Source: Klebsiella pneumoniae (GTDB lineage Bacteria > Pseudomonadota > Gammaproteobacteria > Pseudomonadales > Azotimanducaceae). From it: a stretch of DNA of 42,590 bases. Position 1 is the first letter of the stretch. Each line of letters opens with the position of its first letter. The position numbers were made by a program, and so were the translations under genes. A model generated the notes under the pieces. It made no database searches. It saw nothing but the letters and a program-made list of their open reading frames with translations, and was not told where the DNA came from. This document shows positions 28,513 to 37,650 of the stretch, piece after piece. The DNA lies in contig CAMAVY010000012.1 in the NCBI GenBank assembly GCA_945861675.1, forward strand, positions 1-42,590, read 5' to 3'.

Positions 28513-29277
28513 GTCACACTGTTTCCTGAGATGTTCGACGCGGTCACGCGCTACGGCATTTCCGGACGCGCGGTGCAGAACAATCAGGTTCAGGTGCAGC
28601 TGTGGAACCCGCGGGACTTCACGGAAGACCGGCACCAGACCGTGGACGACCGGCCTTTCGGCGGTGGTCCCGGCATGTTGATGAAGGTGGCGCCGCTAAC
28701 GCGCGCTATCGCTGCTGCGAGGACCGGAAGGACCCCGCATGTGATTTGCCTGTCACCGCAGGGCAAACCATTGCAGCATCGCGATGTGGTACGGCTGGCG
28801 GCCATGCCCGAGCTCGTGCTCGTGGCCGGGCGGTACGAGGGCATCGACGAACGGGTGCTACAGGCGGAGATTGACGAAGAAGTCTCGATTGGCGACTTCG
28901 TGGTGTCAGGTGGCGAGTTGCCTGCCATGCTGCTGATTGACGCAGTGGTGCGCTTGCAGCCGGGTGCACTGGGTGATGAGGAATCGGCTGTTGGCGAGTC
29001 GTTTGTGGATGGGCTGCTGGATTTCCCCCAGTACACTCGCCCGCGCGAGATCAACGGCAGGGTCGTCCCGGAAGTTCTCTTCTCGGGCAACCACGAACAG
29101 ATTCGACGTTGGCGACTGCAGCAGTCGCTGGGTCGGACATGGTTAAGACGTCCCGATCTGCTTGCAGACCGGGTCATGACGGATGAAGAGCAACGCTTGC
29201 TGGCTGCGTTCAAACTTGAATCGGCGCAACAGCAGTCCAATGAGGAAGATGGTGATGGCGAACGGTCGCATTCTTGA
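28498..29277 (+). CDS. trmD: tRNA (guanine-N1)-methyltransferase TrmD
   Basis: 259 residues from ATG 28498. The N-terminus [25 protein letters not shown] matches TrmD at its core [13 protein letters not shown]. An ATG 15 nt upstream is in the same frame and would add MWTGL. Knot-fold and SAM-binding motifs are present: [39 protein letters not shown] and [10 protein letters not shown]. TrmD methylates G37 of tRNAs reading CUN, CCN and CGG and prevents +1 frameshifting. Neither start has a strong ribosome-binding site. The last 23 nt overlap rplS. Confidence 0.97.
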   Translation: MWIGVVTLFPEMFDAVTRYGISGRAVQNNQVQVQLWNPRDFTEDRHQTVDDRPFGGGPGMLMKVAPLTRAIAAARTGRTPHVICLSPQGKPLQHRDVVRLAAMPELVLVAGRYEGIDERVLQAEIDEEVSIGDFVVSGGELPAMLLIDAVVRLQPGALGDEESAVGESFVDGLLDFPQYTRPREINGRVVPEVLFSGNHEQIRRWRLQQSLGRTWLRRPDLLADRVMTDEEQRLLAAFKLESAQQQSNEEDGDGERSHS

Positions 29278-29605
29278 ACAATTCGAAAACGCACAACTCA
29301 AGACCAATGTTCCGGAGTTCGGCCCTGGCGATACGGTTGTCGTGCACCTGAAGGTGTCGGACGGCGCAACCAAGCGTCTGCAGGCTTTTGAAGGTGTCGT
29401 GATCGGCAAGCGCAATCGCGGCCTGCACTCTGCCTTCACGGTGCGCAAGATCTCGCACGGTATCGGCGTTGAGCGGACGTTTCAGACGCATAGCCCGGCG
29501 ATCGACCACATCGACGTCAAGCGTCGTGGCGATGTTCGTCAGGCGAAGCTGTACTACCTGCGCGAATTGTCGGGCCGCGCTGCACGCATTCGCGAAAAGG
29601 TCTGA
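29255..29605 (+). CDS. rplS: 50S ribosomal protein L19
   Basis: 116 residues from ATG 29255; an ATG six bases upstream (29249) lies too close to the GAGGA at 29242-29246, which spaces well to the second. bL19 signatures are [48 protein letters not shown] and [18 protein letters not shown]. It sits at the 30S-50S interface. The start is inside the trmD coding region, so translation is probably coupled. A strong hairpin follows 28 bp after the stop. Confidence 0.98.
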   Translation: MANGRILEQFENAQLKTNVPEFGPGDTVVVHLKVSDGATKRLQAFEGVVIGKRNRGLHSAFTVRKISHGIGVERTFQTHSPAIDHIDVKRRGDVRQAKLYYLRELSGRAARIREKV

Positions 29606-29633
29606 TCTACGCAACGCATTGCGCAGTCCACGC

Positions 29634-29663
29634 TGCAATCGAACCGCGAAAGGTTCGATTGCA
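29634..29663 (+). terminator. Long perfect hairpin after rplS
   Basis: tgcaatcgaacc and ggttcgattgca form a perfect 12-bp stem around a GCGAAA loop. It ends the ribosomal operon, but the following bases (accgcgtaaattg) contain no U-tract, so it may act as a transcript-end stabiliser or a factor-dependent terminator instead of a classical intrinsic terminator. Confidence 0.55.
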
Positions 29664-29748
29664 ACCGCGTAAATTGCGCGTCGATTGCGCGCGATGATCC
29701 TGCCCCGCGTAGTGTTTCGCTCAGTTGCCTGCACGTGACCTTCGTCTG

Positions 29749-30702
29749 ATGACTGCGCCAGACGCATTGGTCGAGCAATATCTCGACAGCCTGTATCTCG
29801 AGCGCGGCGTCAGCGCCAATACACTGGCCGCCTATCGTCAGGACGTGCTCGCGTTCAGCCAGTTTCTGGCGCCACGTGCGTTGGCGCAGGCCGCGCGCGA
29901 CGACGTACTTCGTTTTCTTGGCGCCCGTCACGAAGCCGGCTACCAGGCGCGCTCGTCGGCGCGCACGTTGTCGGCGCTGCGCAGTTTCTTCCGGTTCACG
30001 GTACGAACAGGCCAGTGCGTCATTGATCCGTGCACCGATGTCGACAGCCCGCAGCTGGGCCGACCATTGCCGAAAGGGCTGACCGAGCACGATGTTGAAG
30101 CGCTGCTGGCGGCGCCAGATGTCAGCACGCCCTTGGGGCTGCGCGACCGCGCCATGCTCGAATTGTTGTATGCGACGGGTCTGCGGGTCAGCGAACTTGT
30201 GGGCCTGCGCCGGGATCAGTACTCAGCACAACAGGGCGTTGTGCGCGTCACCGGCAAAGGCAGCAAGGAGCGCCTGGTGCCAGTGGGTGAGACAGCCGTT
30301 GCATGGATGCGGCGCTACATGGAGGCGTCTGCCGAGGGCCTGCTGCCTGGCAAAAGACCACGGATCAGCGGGGCAACAACCAGCGACCATTCGTCGCTCG
30401 GGCCATCGACCACGGCGATCACGGGCCGCCAGCTCTTTCCGGGGCGCGACGGTGCAGCGCTGACCCGGCAGGCGTTCTGGCATCGAGTGAAACGGCATGC
30501 AAGCCAGGCGGGCATTGGTACGGAGGTCTCGCCGCACACGTTGCGTCATGCGTTCGCAACGCACCTGCTCGATCATGGTGCTGACCTGCGCGCAGTGCAG
30601 TTGCTGCTTGGCCACGCGGACCTGGGCACGACGCAGATCTATACCCACGTTGCACGGGCTCGGTTGCAGGCGTTACACGCAGCACATCACCCGCGCGGTT
30701 AG
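29749..30702 (+). CDS. xerD: Tyrosine recombinase XerD
   Basis: 317 residues from ATG 29749. The SAM-like N-terminal domain is followed by the catalytic domain, with all six catalytic residues visible: R146, K170, H263, R266, H289 and Y298. The end (THVARARLQALHAAHHPRG) resembles XerD rather than XerC, and dsbC and recJ downstream match E. coli xerD context. With XerC it resolves chromosome dimers at dif. Residues about 202-226 (RPRISGATTSDHSSLGPST) are a Ser/Thr-rich insertion absent from E. coli XerD, between the lysine hairpin and the LFPG segment. Confidence 0.94.
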   Translation: MTAPDALVEQYLDSLYLERGVSANTLAAYRQDVLAFSQFLAPRALAQAARDDVLRFLGARHEAGYQARSSARTLSALRSFFRFTVRTGQCVIDPCTDVDSPQLGRPLPKGLTEHDVEALLAAPDVSTPLGLRDRAMLELLYATGLRVSELVGLRRDQYSAQQGVVRVTGKGSKERLVPVGETAVAWMRRYMEASAEGLLPGKRPRISGATTSDHSSLGPSTTAITGRQLFPGRDGAALTRQAFWHRVKRHASQAGIGTEVSPHTLRHAFATHLLDHGADLRAVQLLLGHADLGTTQIYTHVARARLQALHAAHHPRG

Positions 30703-30803
30703 GTCCCACCTGCTGAGCGGTTTCGAAGTACCTTGATCCGCTCTGTAACTGAACTTCACTCCCGGTCTGAGTCGAAACTGCCGGTGGGCATGGCCGCTGC
30801 CGA

Positions 30804-30809
30804 TATACT
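30804..30809 (+). promoter_or_regulatory. Possible -10 element for dsbC
   Basis: TATACT (5/6 match) lies 24 bp before the dsbC ATG in the 131-bp gap after xerD. No convincing -35 is seen 16-18 bp upstream. Confidence 0.35.
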
Positions 30810-30833
30810 CCCGACTTCTTCGAGGACTTCCCC

Positions 30834-31634
30834 ATGTCGAGACCGTTTTACGCGCCGCTCATTGCGCCTCATTTGCTTGCCAGCATCGCAACCCTTCTGA
30901 CGGTCATCGCGTTGGGCGCAGGGCTGTGGGCATCGGCAGAACCGGAGTCAACTGCGCCGGAACAGCTGATTCGTGAACGCCTGACTGCGGCGAGGCCGGG
31001 GCTGCCGATCGAACACATCACCGTCTCTGAGGTGGCCGGCATGTACCGGATTGAGCTCACGGGCGGCGAGATGCTGCACGCGACGGCCGATGGGAAATTC
31101 CTGTTCGGCGACTTGTGGGCCATCGAGCCCGGCAAGCTGGTCAATCTGTCCGATGTGCGCCGCAACGATGTTCGTCGCGACCTGCTGGCGAAGGTTTCGT
31201 TGAAGGACATGGTGGTGTTTGCGCCGGCCAAGGGCACGCGCGCCGTGGTCACCGTGTTTACCGACGTGGACTGCGGCTACTGCCAGAAGCTGCATTCAGA
31301 GATTGCCCTGTACAACGCGCTCGGCATCGAAATCCGTTACCTCGCCTACCCGCGTGCAGGTGTCGGCTCGCCCGCCGCCGAGAAGCTGGTGACTGCGTGG
31401 TGCTCGAAGAACCCGCAGGACGCCATCACACGCTTGAAGCTGCACGAAGTACTTCCCGCGCAGACGTGCGACAACCCGATTGAGAAGGAGTACGCGCTTG
31501 GCCAGGCGATGGGCGTGCGCGGCACACCTGCACTCGTGCTGGCCGACGGCACCATGCTGCCCGGCTACGTTCCGCCTGCGGAGCTGGCCGAGGTGCTTGG
31601 CCTGACAAGCGCGCCGGCCGCCGCCGGAAGTTGA
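30834..31634 (+). CDS. dsbC: Thiol:disulfide interchange protein DsbC family
   Basis: 266 residues. An N-terminal hydrophobic segment (about 13-33) directs export. The dimerisation domain (LPIEHITVSEVAGMYRIEL, KFLFGDLW) is followed by a thioredoxin-fold domain with active site C147-G-Y-C150, the cis-Pro loop GVRGTPALVLADG, and a second Cys pair (WCSKN and QTCDNP). DsbC isomerises wrong disulfides in the periplasm and is kept reduced by DsbD. The xerD-dsbC-recJ neighbourhood matches other gammaproteobacteria. The Ala/Pro-rich C-terminal tail is not conserved. Confidence 0.95.
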   Translation: MSRPFYAPLIAPHLLASIATLLTVIALGAGLWASAEPESTAPEQLIRERLTAARPGLPIEHITVSEVAGMYRIELTGGEMLHATADGKFLFGDLWAIEPGKLVNLSDVRRNDVRRDLLAKVSLKDMVVFAPAKGTRAVVTVFTDVDCGYCQKLHSEIALYNALGIEIRYLAYPRAGVGSPAAEKLVTAWCSKNPQDAITRLKLHEVLPAQTCDNPIEKEYALGQAMGVRGTPALVLADGTMLPGYVPPAELAEVLGLTSAPAAAGS

Positions 31635-31685
31635 ACACGCGCTGCCGTGAAGTTGTCGGCGGGCCTGACCATTGAGGAGACAGTG

Positions 31686-33008
31686 ATGAGCGGCTCAGCC
31701 GTGACGGTCGGCATCTGCGGTTTGGGCACCGTCGGCGGCGGCACGCTACGTGTGCTCACGCGCAATGCGGAGGAGATCACGCGCCGTGTCGGGCGCGAGA
31801 TTCGCGTGCTGCAGATTGCTGCACGATCGCCACGTACAAACGCCGACACACAGGGCATTGCGTTTACCCAGGACAGTTTCGCCATTGCGCGCAACCCGGA
31901 TATTCAGGTGCTGGTGGAGTTGATCGGCGGCGTCGACACGGCATACGCGCTGGTGCTCGAAGCCATTGCCCACGGCAAGCACGTTGTGACGGCGAACAAA
32001 GCACTGATCGCAGAGCGTGGCAACGCGTTGTTCGAAGCAGCACGTGCGAGGGGCGTGACGATTGCGTTCGAGGCGTCCGTTGCTGGTGGCATTCCAGTTG
32101 TGAAGGCAATCCGCGAAGGCCTTGCGGGCAATCGCATTGAACGCATCGCCGGCATCATCAACGGCACATCGAACTTCATTCTTACGGCAATGGATCAGAA
32201 GGGCGCCGACTTTGCGAGCACGCTTGCAGAGGCGCAGCGCCTTGGTTACGCCGAAGCAGATCCCACGTTCGATGTGGGTGGCATCGATGCAGCACACAAG
32301 CTGACGATCCTGTCGTCCATCGCGTTTGGTGCACCGCTGCGCTTCGACGCTGTGTACATCGAAGGCATCGACACGGTTTCGGCTGAAGACATCGAATACG
32401 CCCGGCAACTGGGCTATCGCATCAAACATCTGGGCATCACGCGCCGGCGCGCGGACGGCATTGAACTGCGCGTGCACCCGACGCTGGTGCCGCTCGATCA
32501 CCTGCTGGCGAATGTCAGCGGCGTGATGAATGCCGTGCTGGTGCATTCGGACGCTGCGGGTGCGTCGCTGTACTACGGTCGTGGCGCAGGTGCGGAGCCG
32601 ACCGCGTCAGCGGTGGTCGCTGACATCGTCGACGTCGCGCGCATGATTGCGGCACCGCCGGGCGCCTGTGTGCCACCGTTGGCATTTCAAGCGGACGCGG
32701 TTCGTGCGCTGCCGATTGTGCCGATGGCAGACACCGAGGCCGCCTACTACTTGCGCATTCCAGCACTCGATCGGCCTGGCGTGCTGGCGCAGATTGCCCG
32801 CATCCTCAGCGAGGAAGGCATCAGCATCGAGTCTGTGATTCAGAAGGAGCAGGCGATTCGCAGCGAAGCAGGCGAGTCGTGGGTGCCTGTGATCATTCTG
32901 ACTCAGCGTGTACGGGAGAAGAACGTCGACGCAGCGATTGCGGGCATTCAGCAGCTGGAAGACATCCCCGGTCCGATTACGCGGATTCGTGTCGAATCGC
33001 TGCGTTAG
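31686..33008 (+). CDS. hom: Homoserine dehydrogenase
   Basis: 440 residues from ATG 31686 with GAGGAG at 31674-31679; an upstream in-frame start at 31647 is less likely. The NAD(P)-binding segment is GICGLGTVGGGTL, followed by ANKALIAERG and the family signature EADPTFDVGGIDAAHKLTIL. A C-terminal ACT domain (DRPGVLAQIARILSEEGISI) suggests allosteric control by threonine. It is monofunctional, with no aspartokinase domain. It reduces aspartate semialdehyde to homoserine for Thr/Met synthesis. In Pseudomonas hom also follows dsbC but is followed by thrC, which is absent here. Confidence 0.97.
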   Translation: MSGSAVTVGICGLGTVGGGTLRVLTRNAEEITRRVGREIRVLQIAARSPRTNADTQGIAFTQDSFAIARNPDIQVLVELIGGVDTAYALVLEAIAHGKHVVTANKALIAERGNALFEAARARGVTIAFEASVAGGIPVVKAIREGLAGNRIERIAGIINGTSNFILTAMDQKGADFASTLAEAQRLGYAEADPTFDVGGIDAAHKLTILSSIAFGAPLRFDAVYIEGIDTVSAEDIEYARQLGYRIKHLGITRRRADGIELRVHPTLVPLDHLLANVSGVMNAVLVHSDAAGASLYYGRGAGAEPTASAVVADIVDVARMIAAPPGACVPPLAFQADAVRALPIVPMADTEAAYYLRIPALDRPGVLAQIARILSEEGISIESVIQKEQAIRSEAGESWVPVIILTQRVREKNVDAAIAGIQQLEDIPGPITRIRVESLR

Positions 33009-33078
33009 TGGTGTGTTTTCGGATGTTGTGGCCGCGCGGGTCTGGTCGCGCTGAACGTACAGGTTGGAGGTGACACAC

Positions 33079-34821
33079 ATGGCGTCGCCACCGCGCTTGG
33101 TAGTTCGTCAGGCAGCTCCTGCGCCGTGGTTGGTCGAACGGGTGGGTTCAGCGACGATCGCGCGCGTGCTTGCAGCGCGCGGCATCGCCGAACCTGAGCA
33201 GCTTGAAACGGCACTTACCGGGTTGCTCGATCCAGCGCTGCTGCAAGGCGTCGACGCGGCGGCTCGCCTCGTCGCTGATTGGATTGCACGTGATGGCGTG
33301 ATCGTGGTCATCGGCGACTACGACGCCGATGGTGCGACCAGTACTGCGCTCGCTGTCAGTGGGCTGCGCGCCCTGGGCGCAAAGCAAGTTTCGTTTCTTG
33401 TCCCTGACCGCGTAAAGGACGGCTATGGTCTGGGCGAGGCCGTGGTTGCTCGCGCCATTGCGATGGGCGCCCAGTTGCTGATCACCGTCGACAACGGCAC
33501 CAGCAGTGTTGCCGGCGTCGCGCGCGCGCGCGCCGTCGACGTCGATGTGCTGGTGACGGACCACCATCTGCCGTCGACGGACCTTCCGTCAGCGAATGTC
33601 ATTGTGAATCCGAACATTGCGGGCAACCCGTTTCCCAGCAAAGCGCTGTGCGGCGTTGGCGTGATGTTCTACGTGCTGCTGGCGTTGCGTGGCCTGCTGC
33701 GCAGCCGTGGTTGTTTCGATGCCGAGCATCCAGCGCCGAATCTTGCCGACTGGCTTGATCTGGTTGCGCTGGGCACGGTGGCCGACGTGGTGCCACTCGA
33801 CGGCAACAATCGCATCCTGGTGCGTCAAGGTTTGCTGCGCATGCGCGCCGGACGGGCGCGACCCGGGCTTCAGGCGCTGATCCAGATCGCCAGACGTCAG
33901 GCACCACGATTGACCGCGGCCGATCTTGCGTTTGCCGTTGCCCCGCGCCTCAACGCTGCCGGGCGTCTGGCCGATATGACAATCGGTGTGCGCTGTCTGC
34001 TTGCCGAGACGGCGAGCGAAGCGCAAATGCTGGCGCAGGCGCTGGACGGTATCAACGTGGAACGACGCGCGTTGTCCGACGCAATGACGCAGCAGGCGCT
34101 TGGACTGCTTGAAGACGCATTGCAGACAGGCCCGCGCGCCGTGTGTCTGTTCGCCGAGCAGTGGCATGAGGGCGTGATCGGCATCGTCGCGGGCCGCGTA
34201 CGCGAAGTCGCCAATCTGCCGGCGTTCGCCTTTGCCGTTGCGCAGGATGGCGAAACGGGGCAAGCCGTCCTGAAAGGCTCGGGTCGGTCTGTTGCCGGCG
34301 TGAATCTGCGCGACGTGCTGTACGACATCGATCGCACACATCCGGGACTGCTGCTGCGCTTCGGCGGGCACGCAATGGCCGCCGGTGTCACGTTGACGCT
34401 GGCGCGCCTGCGTCCGTTCCAGGCGGCGTTGGATGCCGCGGTGCGTACGCTGCACGGCGTTGCAATGCCCGAGCAGGGGATCGAATTCGATGGCGCGCTG
34501 GACGACGACGCGTTGTCGCTGCAGACCGCGCATCTGCTCGAACAATATGGCCCGTGGGGAAGTGGTTTTCCGGAAGCGCGCTTCAGTGACGAATTCGTGG
34601 TGGTACACGTTCGTACCCTCACGCAGCGGTTCTTCAGGTTGGTGCTTCGCCGCGGCGAGCGGTTGCTCGAGGCGACCTGCAACAGCCCGGCGCCCGCGGT
34701 CGGCGTGCGTTGTGGCGCCTTGTATGGGCTGAACATCAATCGCTACCGCGACAACGAGACGCTGCAGTTGCAGATTGAGCAGTGGTGGCCTCTCGCGCAG
34801 GTGCAGCGCACGACCGCGTGA
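33079..34821 (+). CDS. recJ: Single-stranded-DNA-specific exonuclease RecJ
   Basis: 580 residues from ATG 33079 with GGAGG at 33066-33070 (spacing 8). DHH-superfamily metal ligands are intact: D80, D82 and D84 in GDYDADG, D138 in VDNG, and D161-H162-H163. The DHHA1 part carries [14 protein letters not shown], and the OB-fold C-terminus follows. RecJ degrades single-stranded DNA 5' to 3' in recombination and mismatch repair. recJ-prfB-lysS is the same order as in E. coli (reverse-listed there). Confidence 0.97.
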   Translation: MASPPRLVVRQAAPAPWLVERVGSATIARVLAARGIAEPEQLETALTGLLDPALLQGVDAAARLVADWIARDGVIVVIGDYDADGATSTALAVSGLRALGAKQVSFLVPDRVKDGYGLGEAVVARAIAMGAQLLITVDNGTSSVAGVARARAVDVDVLVTDHHLPSTDLPSANVIVNPNIAGNPFPSKALCGVGVMFYVLLALRGLLRSRGCFDAEHPAPNLADWLDLVALGTVADVVPLDGNNRILVRQGLLRMRAGRARPGLQALIQIARRQAPRLTAADLAFAVAPRLNAAGRLADMTIGVRCLLAETASEAQMLAQALDGINVERRALSDAMTQQALGLLEDALQTGPRAVCLFAEQWHEGVIGIVAGRVREVANLPAFAFAVAQDGETGQAVLKGSGRSVAGVNLRDVLYDIDRTHPGLLLRFGGHAMAAGVTLTLARLRPFQAALDAAVRTLHGVAMPEQGIEFDGALDDDALSLQTAHLLEQYGPWGSGFPEARFSDEFVVVHVRTLTQRFFRLVLRRGERLLEATCNSPAPAVGVRCGALYGLNINRYRDNETLQLQIEQWWPLAQVQRTTA

Positions 34822-34865
34822 GCTTCTTGTGTTGGCTGCCCAAGCTTTTCTTGTTGGCTGCACAA
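34822..34865 (+). repeat. 22-bp tandem repeat x2 upstream of prfB
   Basis: Copies at 34822-34843 and 34844-34865 share 18 of 22 bases, with the common core gttggctgc. They begin directly after the recJ stop, and the possible prfB -35 element lies inside the second copy. Confidence 0.8.
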
Positions 34866-34881
34866 GTTGGGCTGGTAGACT
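34854..34881 (+). promoter_or_regulatory. Candidate prfB promoter
   Basis: TTGGCT (34854-34859) and TAGACT (34876-34881), 16 bp apart, each match the consensus at 4 of 6 bases. The start would lie about 33 nt before the prfB ATG. Confidence 0.3.
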
Positions 34882-34920
34882 TCGCGCCCTCTTCTTCGAT
34901 CGACCACAGGCTCTCAAACC

Positions 34921-36019
34921 ATGCAGGCGAGCGCTTCGTTGCACGAATCCCTTGAGCAGCTGCGCGAACGCACGCACGCGCTCAGGGGGTACCTTTGACT
35001 ATGCCGGTCGGCATGATCGTCTTAAGGAAGTCGAACTGGAGCTTGCGCAACCGGACGTCTGGAACAGTCCGGAACGGGCGCAGGCGCTGGGCCGCGAACG
35101 CGCCACGCTTGAGGGCGTGGTCAACAACCTCGACTCCATCGCGTCCGCCATCGACGATGCCATGGAGTTGCTTGAGCTGGCCGAAAGCGAATCCGATGAG
35201 GACACGCTCGAGGAAGTGATCCGAGATGCGGATCGTCTTGAAAAGCGTGTGGCGGGCATGGAGTTCCGCCGCATGTTCAGCGGCGAGTTGGACGGCAACA
35301 GCGCTTTCGTGGACATCCAGGCCGGTGCGGGCGGCACAGAAGCACAAGACTGGGCGGAAATGCTGCTGCGCATGTACCTGCGCTGGGGCGAGCGACGTGG
35401 TTTCGATACGCAGCTCGTGGAAGCGTCGCCCGGCGATGTCGCCGGCATCAAGAGCGCCACCATCCAGTTCACCGGCGAATACGCCTACGGTTGGCTGCGC
35501 ACGGAAACTGGCGTTCATCGGCTGGTGCGCATTTCGCCGTTCGATTCGTCGAAGCGACGTCACACCTCGTTTGCCTCGGTGTTCGTTGCACCAGAAATCG
35601 ATGACTCAATCGAGATCGACATCAATCCTGCTGACCTGCGTACCGACACCTACCGCGCCAGCGGTGCCGGTGGTCAGCACGTCAACCGCACAGACTCGGC
35701 GGTGCGGATCACGCACATCCCGACCGGCGTTGTCGTGCAGTGTCAGAGCCAGCGTAGTCAGCATCAGAACCGCGACTTCTGTATGAAGCAGCTGAAGTCG
35801 AAGCTGTACGAGCTCGAGCTGCAGAAGCGGCGTGCGGCGCAGCAGGTGCTGGAAGACAACAAATCGGATATTGGTTGGGGCAGCCAGATACGTTCTTATG
35901 TGCTCGATCAGTCGCGGGTCAAGGACCTGCGCACCAAGGTCGAGAGCAGCAATCCGGACGCAGTGCTCGATGGTGATATCGACGAGTTCATTGAGACCAG
36001 TTTGAAGGCAGGGCTGTAA
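34921..36019 (+). CDS. prfB: Peptide chain release factor 2 (programmed +1 frameshift)
   Basis: The product is 365 residues, the same as E. coli RF2, and is read from two frames: 34921-34995 (25 codons ending GYL), then 34997-36019 after skipping one base at an in-frame TGA (34996-34998). The second part begins [22 protein letters not shown]. Domain 2 carries the SPF tripeptide (RISPFDSS), and domain 3 the GGQ loop ([16 protein letters not shown]), which triggers peptidyl-tRNA hydrolysis at UGA and UAA. Frameshifting gives autoregulation by RF2 level. lysS follows after 2 bp. Confidence 0.97.
34984..34999 (+). promoter_or_regulatory. prfB programmed frameshift site
   Basis: aggggg-tac-ctt-tga-c: an internal Shine-Dalgarno-like AGGGGG, then the slippery CTT before TGA followed by C. 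This is the well-known RF2 arrangement; the usual E. coli spacer TAT is TAC here. Confidence 0.95.
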
Positions 36020-36021
36020 GC

Positions 36022-37650
36022 GTGAGTAACTCGGGAAGCTCTGGCGACTCTTCTACGTCTGGGACCGCTTCCAGCGCTGGAAGAAGCGGCAGCACAGCTC
36101 AAACGCCTGCTGCTGACGGACGTACGCAGGCGCAACAGGTGGGCTCGTCGGAAGCCGAGCAGATGGCCTATCGTCGCGCGAAACTCAACGCCAACCGCCG
36201 CGCCGGCAATGCGTTCCCGAACACCTTCCGGCGCAGCGTGGCGATCGACGGCAAAGAACTGAACTCTGCGGTGTTGCAGGCAAGCCTGGCAGCGGCATCC
36301 AAGGCGGAGCTTGAAGCGGGCAATGAGACCGCGCGCTTGTCCGGTCGGTTGCTCAATCGCCGCGGGCCATTCATGGTGATTGCGGATAGCGCCGGGCAGA
36401 TCCAGTTTTACCTGGCGAAGTCGGCAGACCCTGCAGTGAAATCGGTGGTCGATGATTGGGATGTCGGCGACATCGTGGCGGGCGAAGGGCGCCTCGAGCG
36501 CTCGAGCAAAGGCGACCTGTATCTGAATCTTCAGCAGGCATGGCTGCTGACCAAAGCGCTGCGGCCGTTGCCTGATCAGTACTTCGGTCTGGTGGATCTG
36601 GAGCAGCGCTATCGCCGTCGCTATGTCGACCTGATCGTGAATGCGCCGGCGCGGCGGGTGTTCCTGATTCGCTCGCAAGTCATTGATGCCATTCGCTCGT
36701 TTCTGCGCAAGCACGACTTCCTGGAAGTCGAGACGCCGATGATGCATCCCATCCCGGGCGGCGGGTATGCACGCCCGTTCGCCACCCATCACAACGCGCT
36801 CGATATGCCTTTGTATTTGCGTGTTGCGCCTGAGTTGTATCTGAAGCGTCTCGTGGTCGGTGGTTTTGAACGCGTGTTCGAAATCAATCGCAGTTTCAGG
36901 AACGAGGGGCTGTCGCCGCGGCACAACCCCGAATTCACGATGCTCGAGTTCTACATGGCGTATGCCGATTACCAGGTGTTGATGGATCTGACCGAGGCGA
37001 TGTTGCGCGAAGTGACGCAGGCGGTGTTGGGCACGACCGCACTCGTCTATCAGGGCGTGACGATCGATTTCGCACAGCCGATCCCGCGCTTGAGCATGCG
37101 CGAGATCCTGGTGCAGCGTGCCGGTGTGTCGACTGCAGACGTCGATGATCGCGCCGCGCTCTGTGTGCTGGCAGAAGCCAACGGCATCAAAGTGCAGAGT
37201 GGTTGGGGTGTGGGCAGGTTGCAGATGGAACTGTTCGAGGCGCTAGTTGAAGCTGGCATCACTGAGCCCGTGTTTCTCACGGGCTATCCCGTGGAGGTAT
37301 CGCCGCTTGCTCGGCGCAACGATCTTGACCCGGAAATCACAGACCGGTTTGAGCTGTTTGCGATGGGGCGTGAGATCGCGAATGGCTTTTCCGAATTGAA
37401 CGATCCCGAAGATCAGGCCGAACGCTTTCAGGCGCAGGCGTTGCTGAAGGCGGCGGGCGACGCGGATGCGATGGTCTACGACGAGGACTACATCCGCGCG
37501 CTGGAGTACGGCCTGCCGCCGACTGCCGGCGAGGGCATCGGCATCGATCGCCTGATGATGCTGTTGACCGATCAGACCTCCATTCGCGACGTGCTGTTGT
37601 TTCCGCAGATGCGTCCCGAAGCTGCGGACGACGAGCATGCCGACACCTGA
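36022..37650 (+). CDS. lysS: Lysine--tRNA ligase (class II)
   Basis: 542 residues from GTG 36022. The first 40 residues are Ser/Gly/Thr-rich and not conserved; similarity starts near [22 protein letters not shown]. The OB-fold anticodon domain is followed by class II motifs: [47 protein letters not shown] and [19 protein letters not shown] (shown here as family anchors). It charges tRNA-Lys. The prfB-lysS junction is 2 bp, so translation is probably coupled as in E. coli. The end overlaps ung by 14 bp. Confidence 0.97.
   Translation: MSNSGSSGDSSTSGTASSAGRSGSTAQTPAADGRTQAQQVGSSEAEQMAYRRAKLNANRRAGNAFPNTFRRSVAIDGKELNSAVLQASLAAASKAELEAGNETARLSGRLLNRRGPFMVIADSAGQIQFYLAKSADPAVKSVVDDWDVGDIVAGEGRLERSSKGDLYLNLQQAWLLTKALRPLPDQYFGLVDLEQRYRRRYVDLIVNAPARRVFLIRSQVIDAIRSFLRKHDFLEVETPMMHPIPGGGYARPFATHHNALDMPLYLRVAPELYLKRLVVGGFERVFEINRSFRNEGLSPRHNPEFTMLEFYMAYADYQVLMDLTEAMLREVTQAVLGTTALVYQGVTIDFAQPIPRLSMREILVQRAGVSTADVDDRAALCVLAEANGIKVQSGWGVGRLQMELFEALVEAGITEPVFLTGYPVEVSPLARRNDLDPEITDRFELFAMGREIANGFSELNDPEDQAERFQAQALLKAAGDADAMVYDEDYIRALEYGLPPTAGEGIGIDRLMMLLTDQTSIRDVLLFPQMRPEAADDEHADT

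Noticed and set aside
34775-34996. Extended in-frame start for prfB at 34775
   Set aside because: The frame is open upstream into recJ, but the RF2 N-terminus in the other frame ([18 protein letters not shown] to GYL) plus the frameshift motif explains the gene fully and gives the expected length.
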